A stretch of 64,000 nt of DNA. Origin: Phaeosaccion multiseriatum (lineage: Eukaryota > Ochrophyta, other classes). The position numbers and the translations under genes are program-made. This document shows positions 43,401-54,030 of this stretch, in pieces. The notes under the pieces are model-generated. The model searched no databases. It was not told the DNA's origin and was given only the letters and a program-made list of their open reading frames with translations. Positions within the stretch are counted from its first letter, which is position 1. The number at the start of each line of letters is the position of its first letter. Where the stretch lies: contig OZ218957.1 of the NCBI GenBank assembly GCA_965112735.1, forward strand, positions 62,001-126,000. The letters run 5' to 3'.

Positions 43401-44208
43401 GCCAAGCGTGGGCCTGCTGGGCTCCTTTGCCGCCTTTTGGGCCTCCATCAGACCCCTGATGCGAAGCTTCGGCACCTCGGGCCTCGTGCTCGCCAACTGC
43501 GTGGGGATGAGCATCAGGTGTATATATATATGTGTGTGTGTTTGTGTGCGTGGTGTGGGTGTGGTATGTGCGTGTGCGTGGTGTGTATGTATGTTTGTGT
43601 GTGTAAGCTTTGAGAGGTTGGATGACCGCGCGAAAGGCCCCCTCCACCCCCCTTCTTGTGTGCCCTCTCCCTCCCTCGCTCATTCTCCCCACCCCCCTTC
43701 TTGTGTTCGCATACCCTCTAACCCTAACCAACCCGCTCTCCCCCTCTCTCTTGTGTGTGTGTGTGTATGCAGGATTGTAATCTCCTGCTTGTTCATTCGA
43801 GTATACTTCAGCAGAGTCACAGGCAGCAGCGAGGGCTCCTCGTCCTCCTCCTCCTCTCCTCTGCGGTGCCTACGGAAAGCGCGACCCCATCCCGTGCTCG
43901 TGCTCGCCCTTCTCGGATCGTTCCTCGTGACGAAATGGTCGGAGGGGGTGTACTTGGGTCGCCAGTGGAGTGCGTACCTCCCAAGCAGGCTCAGCAGAGT
44001 TCTCATTGCCTTACTGCGGCCCTTACCGCTGTCCCTGGGGGTGGACGGGGTTGTGCACATCACGGTGGGGTTGGTGTGTTTGGGGGTGGTATTGGGTATC
44101 GGATGGAGGTTCGAAAAGGCCTTCCAGCAGGAGGTGAGGCTGCTCTTCAGACCCCCCCCGAGGACAGGGGCAGGGGCAGGAGCAGGAGCAAAGCCCAAGA
44201 CGGACTGA
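40430..44208 (+). CDS. RFT1: RFT1 homologue (ER N-glycan lipid-linked oligosaccharide protein), 8 exons, 784 aa
   Basis: Exons: 40430-40537, 40810-40948, 41132-41632, 41988-42397, 42498-42958, 43115-43303, 43407-43517, 43773-44208; phases agree to the TGA. RFT1 hallmarks are present: RFSTFFLNVMLQRSIL near the start, ELLLSTTLFLSREPFR, FGYAQVLHSLALAGGY, QTLFKHLLTEGDKLVL, LYDQGVYAVAHNYGSLVVR, ILQPIEESSRLLF and TYCCYVLLLAANGMCEA. About a dozen hydrophobic segments are visible. RFT1 is a multi-pass ER protein required for use of Man5GlcNAc2-PP-dolichol in N-glycosylation; whether it is itself the flippase is debated. At 784 residues it is longer than usual (about 520-570) because of Ser, Gly and Lys-rich low-complexity inserts, for example around residues 130-165 and 350-375. 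Confidence 0.92.
41084..41113 (+). repeat. Dispersed CAG-motif, copy 7 (RFT1 intron 2)
   Basis: TTGCTGCTGCTGTACCACCA followed by ACTGTTGTGG, 18 bases before the acceptor of exon 3. Confidence 0.75.
42764..42790 (-). repeat. Dispersed CAG-motif, copy 8 (RFT1 coding exon 5)
   Basis: GCAGCAGTTGGTGATACAAC followed by AACAGCG; translated QQLVIQQQR inside a low-complexity insert of RFT1. Confidence 0.8.
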
Positions 44209-44466
44209 GGATGCGAAGGAGGCTCGGGAGACCAGGACAGGAGGATGGGAAAGGCCGAAGGCTTTGCGCGGGCCTTACCAGCTTGGGCGTCGGTACCCCA
44301 AGTGCAACAGAGAATAGAACATATAAAAACATTCAAGCTTTCAGGCCCGTGGTGTCACTCAGTGAGTGAGTGAGTGAGTGAGTGAGTGAGAGCTGAGCCT
44401 CCCTCGTCTGTTCATGGATGAATGGTATCGGGAAAAGAAAATGTGATGATGTATCTATTATCTGTT
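44209..44466. other. Convergent 3' region RFT1 / SRP72
   Basis: 258 bases with a (TGAG)n run at 44361-44391 and an AT-richer stretch (44316-44335) that may serve 3' processing. No coding sequence. Confidence 0.5.
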
Positions 44467-47400
44467 TCACTTCTTCTTCTTCTTCTTCCCGCCGCCCCTC
44501 TTGCCCGAGCCCAACCCGTCGGTCATGAGCTTCGCCTGCGGTTGGGGCTTGTCTGAGTCCTTCTTCGCAGCCAACTGTGAAGAGTCACGGAAGCGCAAAT
44601 TGGAACGGCACAGAGAGAGGGAGAGGCAAAAAGAGTTGAGTTCTTCAGACGAGAAGAGCAGCAGCAGACAAAAGACCTCTACATGGCACAGAACACCAAA
44701 ATGTAACGGGAGAAAACGACCGCGGCTGACGAATACGCCGGAGCACTCCCCCTGGGTTACTGACTTACCCGGGCCATGACGTCAAGTTTGGCGGCGTCCT
44801 TTGAGGCCCCGCTGCCCGTGCCCTGCGCACCCACAAACTTGTTGCGATTCCGGCCCTTATGGGGTGGGTGGGTGGGTGGGTGGGTGGGTGGGTGGGGGAG
44901 TTAGTCTTGATATTGCACAGAGTGGGCACGGGTATATACAAGTCTGCCTTGATGTGCACGTTAGGTAATGTTAAGTAATGAGACGTCACAAAAAGCGGAA
45001 GACGAAAGACACTGCTCGTTTGGAAATGAATGTCGAGCACAGCAAAGCAGAGCCGTTGGTGATGCTGAGTCAAGGACCACAGGTGTGCGGCATCGACACC
45101 GACATGGAAAGGAAGAATGTGAGGAACGCGTTGCCACTCACAGTGGCACTCACTCACCCGTTTCTTGTAGCTGCGCTGCTTCTTTGATGTCCACCGCTCG
45201 GGGTCGGGGAAGGGCATGGGCTTGCTCGGGTCAATCTTCCCTTCGCTGATGAGCTTCTGCAGGTACTTTTCTCTTCGAGCGGCCCTCTTCTTCGCCACCT
45301 GAGGACACAAATATTAAAGGGAGGAGAAGGGGGAAGGGGAGAGAGAGAGATTGAGAGACAAGAGGGTAGAGAGCGAAAAGAAAGGTAACACAAATAAAGG
45401 GAGGAGAAGGGGGAAGGGGAGACCAAGACAGCCGAGAGCGAGTAAGAGAAAGGTAAAATGACACATTCAAGTGTTCTTAATAAACCAATGTAAAAGATAC
45501 AAGAAGGAAGAAAGAAAAAAAAAGGAAAAGAGAGAGGCGCGGGAGAGAGAGGAAGAAGAGAGGAGAGAAGGGGCGGGGAGCATATCCTTACTTGAAACCA
45601 TGGAACAACATGACGTCCGTGCGTACCTTCTCTGGGTTCTTGCTGGCGGCCTTTCTCTCTGACTTATGCGCCGTCTTGTCCACGAGCAAGAGGCGCTTAG
45701 CCCTGTCTGAACGGGGCAGTGCGACGCTCTCCAGAGCTTCTCCGTCCGGCATCTCAATGTCGTCTGTTGGGGAAGGGAGGGAGGGAGGGGGTGGGAGGGG
45801 AGGGGAAGGAGAGGGAGGGAGGGAGGGGAGAAACAGTGAGGGGAGGGGGAAGGGAGGGGGGGGGAGGAAGAGGGAGGGAGGGAGGGGAGAAACAGTGAGG
45901 GGAGGGGGGGGGAGGAAGAGGGGGTGCGAGGGAGGTGAGGTGGGGGGAGGGGAGGAGGGGCTCCGGGGGGTTACGCTGGGAAGATGAACGTTGGGCATAG
46001 GAATGAATACCTTTCCTGATACCTTTCTATTTTGCCCCCTCCTCTCCCTCCTTTACCCCCTTTCTCTCGCCCCTCCCTTGCCATCCACTGCCATCCTCCT
46101 CGCACGCACCAAACACATCCATAGGCAGGTCCTCGCCCACCTCCCTTGCCCTCCCCGCGTCGAAGGCGGACAGGGCCACCACAAGGCCTGCTAGAGCGGA
46201 AACCCTCTGGTCGTAGCCGAGCTCGTCCTCTCTGGCCAGCGCCGCCTCGAAGGCCCGTGCTGCCTCCGCGTGTTGGCCGTTGTCCAGCAGCACCTGGAGG
46301 GTGGAGTGCATGGGGTAGTTTAGGAGCGGATGAGGTAGAGGGTACAGGGTAAGGGGCATGGGGTATAGGGTATATGGAATGAGGTATAGGGTATGTGGTG
46401 TAGAGTAAGAGGGTATGGGGTATAGAAGTAGGGTTCTCTCACGCGCGCTCTCTCTCTCTAACTCTACAGCTCTCCATCAATCTCCCCTCGCGCTCTCTCA
46501 CGAGTAGGACCTCATGAACCCTTTTCCTTACCTCCGCCGTGTGTAGGGTGATCCTTGCGTTGCTGCCCTCCCCCCCCAGCTCGATGGCAGCCAACGCCTC
46601 CGCCGCCTCGTCAGGCCGGCCCGTATGCCTCAGCATGTCTGCGATGGTGTGCAGAGTACAAGGGTGGGCCGCCAGACCGCCCTCGAGCCGCCGCAGTAAG
46701 TCAATGGCCTCGTCAAAGCGCTTGTTGTCCTTACCGCCCCCTGACACCAGGTACTGCGCCTGGTCCAGCAGCAGCTGGTGATACTCCTCCTTCCTCTTCC
46801 TCGTGGCCTCCTCCTCGTTATCCTCGACACCCGCCTTCCCCGCTTGCACCGCCGACAGTCCCTCCTCCAGCACCTGCTTGGCTTCATTGGGCCTCCCGTT
46901 GCTGTGGTGCACCCAAGCTTGCACACGAGCGGGCAGGGACGACCCCGGATAGGCCTCCCTTAGCTCCGACGCCAACGCCAGCCCCTTGTCGATGTCTTCA
47001 TCCGCACCCCCCTTCCCGTTGCTGCCAGCTGTGAACGCCAGGCACTGATTGAAGCGCAGGGCCTGCAGCTGCTGGGGAAGGAACTTCTTGGCGGGAAGGT
47101 TGCTGTGAGTGAGCTGCTTGAAAGCCTCTAGCGTCTCCTTGCTCACGCCCCCCCCTCCGCTGCGCCGCATACAACACAGATTGTTGAGCGCTAGGGCAGA
47201 CACCGCCGCATTCTTTGTGTCTAAGGGACGTGAGTGTGGGTGTAGGTGTGTGTGTGGGTGTGGCAGGGTGTGGGTAGGGTGGGTGGGTAGGTAGGTAGGA
47301 AGTTGGGTAGGTAAGTCAGTGAATTTGGGGGCAGCGAGGTATGCAGTCCGTCTGAGTTTCAGTGTTTCGAGGCTGACAGATGCGAGACTAAACTGAAACT

Positions 47401-49462
47401 GGAAGGAACCTCCAACTGCCACTGCAAACTGTACCTCTGCTGAGCTTCCTGTAGGCCCCGAGGGCCTCTTCTCTGCGTCCCATTTGCTGCTGCACGTACG
47501 CCGTCTGGGCCCTCACCAGGGTGAGCTAAGGATCATGAGGATCGTGGAGGAGGGGGAGGAGGGCAGTGGATGGGGGAGGAGGAAAGGAGGAGGAGGAGGA
47601 GGAGGAGGAGGAGGAGGGAGCATGCTTTAGAACGCCTTTCACTTTTTCCATCCTGCGTAACTCCCACTGCTCTCCCTCAAGCCCCCCTCCCCCTCCCCCT
47701 CCTCCTCCTCCTCCTCCTCCTCCGCCTCTGTCGTCGGCATCTCTGCCACCCCCTGCTCCATCCACTGCCATCCCCGCCTTTCTCACCTCCTCTTCAATCT
47801 CACTCACGCTGCACCCCTCCTCGGTCAGCGACTCCTCGCACACTTCCTTGGCCCTCTCCAGCGACGCCAAGGCCCCCTGTAACCGTAGAAATTGCAGTAC
47901 CGGCAAGGACAAGGCCACAAGAGTTGAGGGCACGGCAAGGCAGGTGGATAGGCAGGTAGGTAGGTAGGTAGGTAGGTAGGTAGGCAGGCGAGAGGGTGTA
48001 AGTCGCTGCGTGAATCAGGGTGGGCAGGCACACACACACGCCACTCCCATCACGTCCGCACTCACCCCCCAGTCCTTGGCCTGAATGAGAGCACACGCCA
48101 CATCGTAGAGCAGCTCGTAACCACCCGCCTCCTCATCGAGTCCGTCGGGAGGGTGCTCTAGCAGGCATGCGTCGCCCCGTCCCGCGGATACGTGCACGGC
48201 GTAAGTGTTGATGAGGAAGTTTGTCTCATCCTCGTGTTGTTGTTGCTGGTGCTGCCCCCCCTGGGAGGCCGCTTGCTCGTGCCGTGTGGCGATGTCTGCG
48301 TAGACAGCGGCGGCTTGGCTGAAGTTGTTGAGACGGTAGCTCTGTTTCGAGAGGGGCAGGGGCGTTTGTTGGTATTCGATGGTTCACGTGAGCACCACGT
48401 GATGGAGGGAAGAGGGGAGGAGGCTCTCGAGGCGAGGGAGGGGAGCATAGGAGAGAGAGAGAGGAGGGACAGCGAAGCGAAACAATGGTAGCATAGGTCG
48501 TTCATGCATACACAAACACACACACATACACACACAGAAGGAGAGAGAGAGGCGGCGAGATACGAGACGGAGATGCCGATAGGCATCACCACCACCCGAG
48601 GGCACCCTTGCCCTTGGCTCACTCCACTCCTCCCCACTTGACTTGGGCCGTCAGATGAGCTGAGCTTCGGCTGAGCCGCGCTCACCACTCACCACTTGGG
48701 CCTTGAGGTGCAGGAGGGGCGGATTGGCCCCTTCAGTGTCCGAAGCACCGGCAGAGTCGATAAGCTGTGTGGGTGCATGCAGATAGGGGCGTATGGGCAG
48801 GTGGAACAAGTGTGTGGAGGATACATCAGTTTCCTCCTGTCTGACAAGCAAGCAGGTGGGCCGTGGTTGGCGCGTTGGCAGTCTTTCGTTGGCCGGTTCT
48901 CCTTCCAGTCTCGACAGGGCGCGCCGCATTTAGCTCACGGCGCCTCTCTCTTCTCTTCTCCTTCCCCCTCTTTCCCCCTCCCCCTCACTCCCTCGTCACT
49001 GCACCGATCCATACCTTCTGCGCCTGCTGCAGCTGATTGAGCTTGAATTGGCAGTAGGCCCTCTCTGCCAACAGCTGCTGCGAGGGGTGCTGCTTGGCGG
49101 CGGTCTCTGCCGTCTTGAGCGCCTGTTGGTACGCGTGCAGGTGGATCTGGCACACGCATTTGGTGTGCAGGGCTGCCGCGTCGCCAGGGATCTTGGATAG
49201 CACTGGAGGGGAGGGGAGGGGGGGCAAGAGGGAACGCTGAGACGAGGAGCCAAGGGAGGGTGGGTGCCAAGCTGAGCCGAAGCCACTGCTCACCTTGGTC
49301 GCAGAGCTTAACGGCCTCTGCATTGTCCTCCTCCTCCAAGCAGCCCACGATCTTCTTGAAGACTGCCGTAGACTCCCATTGCCCTCCGTCTTCCATAACC
49401 TCTTTTATGCTATCCTCGAGTGCCGCTCTCCTAAGCCCATACGCCTGCACATGCTCATATAC
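44467..49462 (-). CDS. SRP72: Signal recognition particle subunit SRP72, 12 exons seen, first exon unresolved
   Basis: Minus-strand exons: 49462-49294, 49202-49015, 48764-48693, 48341-48066, 47876-47787, 47525-47435, 47220-46532, 46293-46110, 45763-45627, 45298-45158, 44855-44769, 44574-44467; phases agree, giving 743 residues. The N-terminal two thirds are TPR-like: AALHTKCVCQIHLHAYQQAL, LLAERAYCQFKLNQLQQA, SYRLNNFSQAAAVYADI, LLYDVACALIQAKDWG, QALRFNQCLAFT and FDEAIDLLRRL. Near the C-terminus lies the SRP72 RNA-binding motif FPDPERWTSKKQRSYKKR, followed by a Lys-rich tail. SRP72 binds SRP68 and 7SL RNA and is needed for elongation arrest and ER targeting. The first exon shown begins VYEHVQAYGLRRAAL after a CTGCAG acceptor and has no in-frame ATG, so a short upstream exon carrying the start must exist within about 140 bases, or the 5' end differs. 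Confidence 0.9.
46766..46787 (-). repeat. Dispersed CAG-motif, copy 9 (SRP72 coding exon 7)
   Basis: CAGCAGCAGCTGGTGATACT on the plus strand, read as EYHQLLLDQ in SRP72. One core base differs (CTGG for TTGG). Because HQLLLDQAQYL is plausible TPR sequence, this copy could be chance. Confidence 0.45.
47951..47986. repeat. (TAGG)n microsatellite in SRP72 intron
   Basis: About eight GTAG/TAGG units lie in the intron between the exons ending at 48066 and starting at 47876. Confidence 0.85.
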
Positions 49463-49605
49463 CTGCAGATGCCCCCCCGGAGATTTGCAATTTCGATTTT
49501 GCCGATGTCACGCCACACACGTTCAGCGGGAAAAGCGGAAAGCTTCGAAATCTTCGACTGTGTCGCACTACCTTTGTGGACTATATATTATTAAGGAGTG
49601 CTGCC
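49463..49605. promoter_or_regulatory. Short divergent region SRP72 / sugar-phosphate cyclase
   Basis: Only 143 bases separate the first recognised SRP72 exon from the plus-strand ATG. An AT-rich CTATATATTATTAAGG sits at 49580-49595, too close to the plus ATG (about 12 bases) to be its TATA box but suitably placed for a minus-strand transcript. The missing first SRP72 exon may be here. Confidence 0.4.
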
Positions 49606-52338
49606 ATGTCACCTTCTATCGCCCTCTTCCAGGAGGATGGCCCACCCCAGAAGGAGGGGACCCGCGCCCCTTTGGACATGCCTGCGCCGAATGTCACTTC
49701 GACACCCCTTCCCTCTCCGCCCCAGAACACCACCGACGAACGTGTTGCGGCCGTCATTGAGGTGAGAGAGGGCGATGCAACTGAGTATTGACCACCCTGC
49801 GGCTCTGAGCTTACCTCAGTGGCCAGGTTTGGCTGCTGGGGGGGGGGAATGAGAATAAAGATTCACCTGAGGAACGTTACTTAATTTGTGTTTCTCTCCC
49901 TCTCCGCCTCTACGCGTGTACAGGACTGGAACGAGCTCCCGCCGGACGCCAAAAAGGCCTTGGAGAACTACCTGTGAGTTTGCGTCGGCTGTAGGCAGAA
50001 GCAAATAGAAATTGCCACACAAGAGACAGAATGTGGGGCCCTCGAATACGTCAGCGTGCGTGTCGGATCGCAACATCTGCTTGGCGGGGCCCAGCGGAAT
50101 GCGCCGCCTACCCACCTTGCGCTACTCATTGGAGTGAATCCGCCGCGGGCGTGACAGCAGCAGCCGCCGCCGCTGACGGTGGTGTGGCGTTTGCTCGCGC
50201 CGTTTCTGTCTTTGCCCCGCCCACCCTGAGCACCTCGTGTCCCATTTACTAACCCCTACGCACAACACAAGCACTCAAAGAACGCACCCACCCACCCGTC
50301 CTTCTCCTCCTAACACACTTGCGCAGCCTGAGCCAGCGAGAGCAGCAGCAGCCACACGCGGAGGTGCCCCGCTCCGAACCCGGTGTGTCGGATGCTGAGG
50401 CAGCCTCAGAGCTCGCCCTTGCTTCCTGCTCATCCAAGCCGCTCTCCACCTGCCCCGCGGCCTGCCCCGAGGCGCTGGAGAGGGCCCCGGAGAATGTGTT
50501 TGTGTACCGCTGCCCGGAAACGGGCAAACCTCTGGGCTGGCGAAACGTGTTCAGCCACAAAGTCTCGTACGACGTGTGCGTGACGCCGGGCCTGCTTAAC
50601 TTGGACAGTGACGTGCTGGCCACGCACATGCTCCCCGAGGACCTGCTCAACGGCTCCAACCCCCTGAGCAAGGGCAAGCGACGCTTCGTGGTGATCGACA
50701 GCGAGGTGTACAGGCTGTACGGAGAGCGAATGACGGAGTACTTTGAGCACCACGGAGTGGAGGCGGCCTATGTAGTGCTCAAGGGGGAGGAGTGCAACAA
50801 GCGCTGGGAGGCCGTGGACGAGATTCTGGAGCAGCTCTGCGTCTTCGGCCTCATGCGCAGGGAGCCCATCCTCGGAGTCGGGGGCGGCGTGCTGCTTGAC
50901 ATTGTCGGTCTTGCGGCCAATCTCTATCGACGAGGAGTGCCTTACATCCGCGTGCCCACCACCCTCCTGGCCATTGTGGACGCCAGTGTCGGGGTGAAGA
51001 ACGGCGTGGACTGGTGCTGCCGAGCCAAGGGCCCGCAGAAGAACCGCGTGGGGAGCTTTTACGCGCCCGTGGGGGCCTTCCTTGACGCCGGTTTCATCGC
51101 CACGCAGGACGAGCGCAACGTGATCAATGGCCTGGGTGAGATCATGAAGCTCGCTCTGGTCAGGAGCACGGAGCTCTTCGGCCTGCTCGAGACACACGGG
51201 AAGGAGCTCGTGGAGAGCCGCTTCGCCTGCAGGTGTGTGAACGGGGGGGGGGCTGTGGGAGGGAGGGAGGGAGGGTTCACTTTGTGTGCCCAACTTGTGG
51301 GGCTGCTGATGTGGTACTGAAGCAAGCGCCTTCACAGTTTGACTTGACCGACCCAATCCAATCCTTTCCTTTTTCCATTACATGCACCGCAACTACCAAC
51401 ACTTACACAAGTCCTCCTCCTCATTATATTTGTTTTCTCCCCTCTCCCCTCTGCTCTCAAACTCAAACTCAAACACAACAGCGCGGGCGAGCGCGTGGTG
51501 GAGCTGAGCATCCAGATCATGCTGGAGGAGCTCGGCCCCAACCTGTGGGAGGAGCGGCTGGAGAGGTGCGTGGACTATGGACACACATTCTCCAAGATCA
51601 TCGAGATGGCCCCGGGCACCGACGAGATCATGCACGGTGAGGCCGTCAACGTGGACGGCTTCCTGTGTGTGATCCTGGCCAGGAGGAGGGGCATAATCGA
51701 TGACCACATGCAGGCGAGGGTGCTGGCGGCGATGCGGACGTTGGGGCTGCCTACCGTGCACGAGAGCTGCACACTCGACTTTATGCACCAAGGGCTGCTG
51801 GACGCTGTGGAGCACCGCCACGGTACGTTAGCGTGACGTTGCTTGCTTCGTTAACGGGGATTAGTTTACGGGCACTGGCTTTGAGAGTTCGAGACAGTAC
51901 TGGTATTGTGTGTCTGTGCTTTGTCCGCTCCAAAAGGGCCTTTTCTGGCTTTGCCCCTCACCCTCTTCGTCCCTACTCCACGTTTCTTCTCCTATTCCTC
52001 TCCTCTCCTCCTCCTCCTCCTCCTCCTCCTCCTCCTCCTCCTCCTCCTCCTCCTCCTCCTCCTCCTCCTCCTCCTCCTCCTCCTCCTCCTCCTCCTCCTC
52101 CTCCTCCTCCTCCTCCTCCTCCTCCTCCTTCTCCTCCTCCTCTGCCCAACAATCAAACGTGTGTGTGTGTTTCGCCTCTACAGGCCGCCAGCGCATCCCC
52201 CTGATCACAGGCATCGGCAGCAGCGTGTGCGTGAACGACATCACTCGCGAGGAGCTCACAGGCGCTCTGGAGGAGCTTTGGGAGCTTCATCCGAACTTCC
52301 CCAAGGCCCAAGTCTTTGCGGCGGAGTCTCTGGCGTGA
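49606..52338 (+). CDS. Sugar-phosphate cyclase, EEVS/DDGS-type (3-dehydroquinate synthase superfamily), 5 exons, 535 aa
   Basis: Exons: 49606-49761, 49924-49973, 50327-51232, 51482-51822, 52184-52338; phases agree. The NAD-binding half shows ILGVGGGVLLDIVGLAANLY; the active-site loop is TTLLAIVDASVGVKNGVDW followed by KNRVGSFYAP. The three expected metal ligands are present: Glu340 in GLGEIMK, His405 in DYGHTFSK and His422 in MHGEAVNVDG. The SVGVKN loop (instead of SVGGKT of dehydroquinate synthase) and the DYGHTFS motif place it with the sedoheptulose-7-phosphate cyclases, that is 2-epi-5-epi-valiolone synthase or desmethyl-4-deoxygadusol synthase. Such enzymes start C7-cyclitol or mycosporine-like (UV-screening) pathways. 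Which product is made cannot be decided here, and no partner methyltransferase or ATP-grasp gene is in the window. The N-terminal ~120 residues are non-conserved. Confidence 0.88.
51999..52141. repeat. (TCC)n tract, about 45 units, in cyclase intron 4
   Basis: A nearly pure CTC/TCC run fills the middle of the 361-base intron 51823-52183, creating false poly-Ser, poly-Leu, poly-Pro and poly-Glu frames. Confidence 0.95.
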
Positions 52339-52514
52339 AGGGGAAGAGGGGAAGGAGGGATGCCTACGCACACGCACATGCTAGGCACAGCACACTGATG
52401 CCACACTGATGATGACAAGGAATGGGAGTGTTCCTGTTCGGCGCCCTCCATCCCTCTCCCAAACCAAGTCTTGGATTTTCATTAGCATAGCCAGCACGAG
52501 GCATAGGGCCTTGT

Positions 52515-52546
52515 GCTGCAGCAGCTGGTGATACAGCAGCAGCAGG
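52515..52546 (-). repeat. Dispersed CAG-motif, copy 10 (cyclase 3' flank)
   Basis: GCTGCAGCAGCTGGTGATAC followed by AGCAGCAGCAGG, about 180 bases after the stop codon. Confidence 0.75.
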
Positions 52547-52812
52547 CGATGGTTGCCAGGCATGGATGGCAGCCCAAAACCAAAGGCAGCAGCAGTTCTC
52601 TTCAGTTACGTTCCTAACCACCGGCCACTAGGAGCCCGGTAGGTGAAACGGTCAAACAGAGGCGTTCCCCAGTCCCTCTCTCAAGGCAGGGGAGAGGAGA
52701 GGAGAGGAGCACCCACCAGAGGAAGGGAGGTTATTTTGCTTGGTTGCTTGCTTGCTTGCCCCGCGGGATGCGGAAGAGCTGTCCTGAATTGTTTTGCCCC
52801 GTTGCTCATATG

Positions 52813-52962
52813 CAGCGGTGAGCTGTTGTGTATTGTTGCGCCCCCTTCTTTGGATGGAAGGGTGAGCTGTAGGGAATAGTGACGCCCCCTTCTTTGGATG
52901 GAAGGGTGAGCTGTAGGGAATAGTGATGCCCCCTTCTTTGGATGGAAGGGTGAGCTGTGGTG
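52813..52962. repeat. 44-bp tandem repeat, three to four copies
   Basis: The unit contains CGCCCCCTTCTTTGGATGGA and AGGGTGAGCTGTAGGGAATA. The first copy is partly degenerate. Confidence 0.9.
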
Positions 52963-53167
52963 CGAGGCCCAGAGACTGGTGAGTCTGGCAGCGTTAGCCC
53001 AAAGACTGGAGAGTCGCTTGATCTCTTGTGAGAAGGAGGAATAGAATAGAATTATTTTTAAGGTATTGAGATTATTTCTGAATGAAGTATCGAAGTCGAA
53101 TGCCGGCATCCTTGCCTCCTGCAACCTCTATCAAGTTCAGTTCTACGGCCCTACAGCCTACATCGTG

Positions 53168-53310
53168 TGGAGGCCTAACAAACTGAAACTCCTGTTCCTT
53201 ACGTAAGGGTGTCTTGTAGCCCAGAGGGCCCTCCCCCCCCCCCCTAAAGTGCCTCTATCGCCGAGTTGAGCAGTTTTGGTTACGCCTCCCAGGTAGGGGT
53301 GGGTAAGGGG
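53168..53310 (+). repeat. Dispersed repeat, copy 2 of 2
   Basis: Partner of 16772-16930. The central part differs (GTCTTGTAGCCCAGAGGGCC and a poly-C run here), while the outer blocks are conserved. Confidence 0.8.
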
Positions 53311-53978
53311 AGTGCAACAAGACCCTCAGAAACTTTGGTAACAAAACATAAGTGGCACTGCACTACGCCAGTCGCCTTTTAGGTGTCTTGAATCTATTGT
53401 TCCTTCCCCTCTTGCGTAAAAACCATACGGGCTGTTGATTGGAGACTGATGAGGCGTCTTTATTCTTAGCGGAGTGAGTACGAATCAGAAACTGATACTG
53501 TGCACTGTGTCTGGCACTGTCACAGGGGTCGCCCACCTCCCCACTCTCTCTACCACCCATTCCATCCGCTGCCATCCTGCCAAGGTTGATTTCTGTCAGT
53601 ATAAAATTCCCCTGCCATCCATCCCAAAAATATATATAATTTGGGTGTTAATCCCAGTATGTACAATCCTAAAAGCCTTTCTCCCGCAGGGAGTGGTATG
53701 CCGTGGCTGCTGCTTGAAGGCACTGCCTGCCCATATGCCGATATGCCGACCCTGCCCATATGCCTGCCTGCTAGTTGTTAACGACCGCCGTCCTCAGAGA
53801 CCGACACTACAGTCCCCTCTGTGCTTTTGCTGCTCGACCTCTCCACCCGGCCACTTCCCCCCCGGGGCGACTGCGGCCCGTGCTTGGCTGCTCCTTCTGG
53901 TGGTCTTGTGGGTAGCATAACTGGAGGGGACGGATTCACGCCGTGCTTCAAGGGGCCTGCAGACTCCACGTCCTCGTC

Positions 53979-54010
53979 CTGCTGCTGTACCACCAACTGC
54001 TGCTGTTGCT
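53979..54010 (+). repeat. Dispersed CAG-motif, copy 11
   Basis: CTGCTGCTGTACCACCAACT followed by GCTGCTGTTGCT. It lies just past the stop of the minus-strand gene and, with copy 12, forms an inverted pair 47 bases apart. Confidence 0.8.
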
Positions 54011-54030
54011 CGTCCTCAGGGGGAGTGTTC

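Larger units (their letters stand above)
52339..54030. other. Convergent intergenic region with repeats
   Basis: 1.7 kb between the cyclase and the acidic-tailed gene. Contents: motif copy 10 (52515-52546), a 44-bp tandem repeat (52813-52962), the second copy of the dispersed repeat (53168-53310), and motif copy 11 (53979-54010). The remainder shows no coding exon. Confidence 0.5.

Noticed and set aside
43716-43732. CTAACCCTAACC, telomere-like sequence
   Set aside because: Only two units inside an RFT1 intron; not an interstitial telomere tract.
51861-52409. Poly-Ser/Leu/Pro/Glu frames near 52000
   Set aside because: They are translations of the (TCC)n tract inside intron 4 of the cyclase gene.
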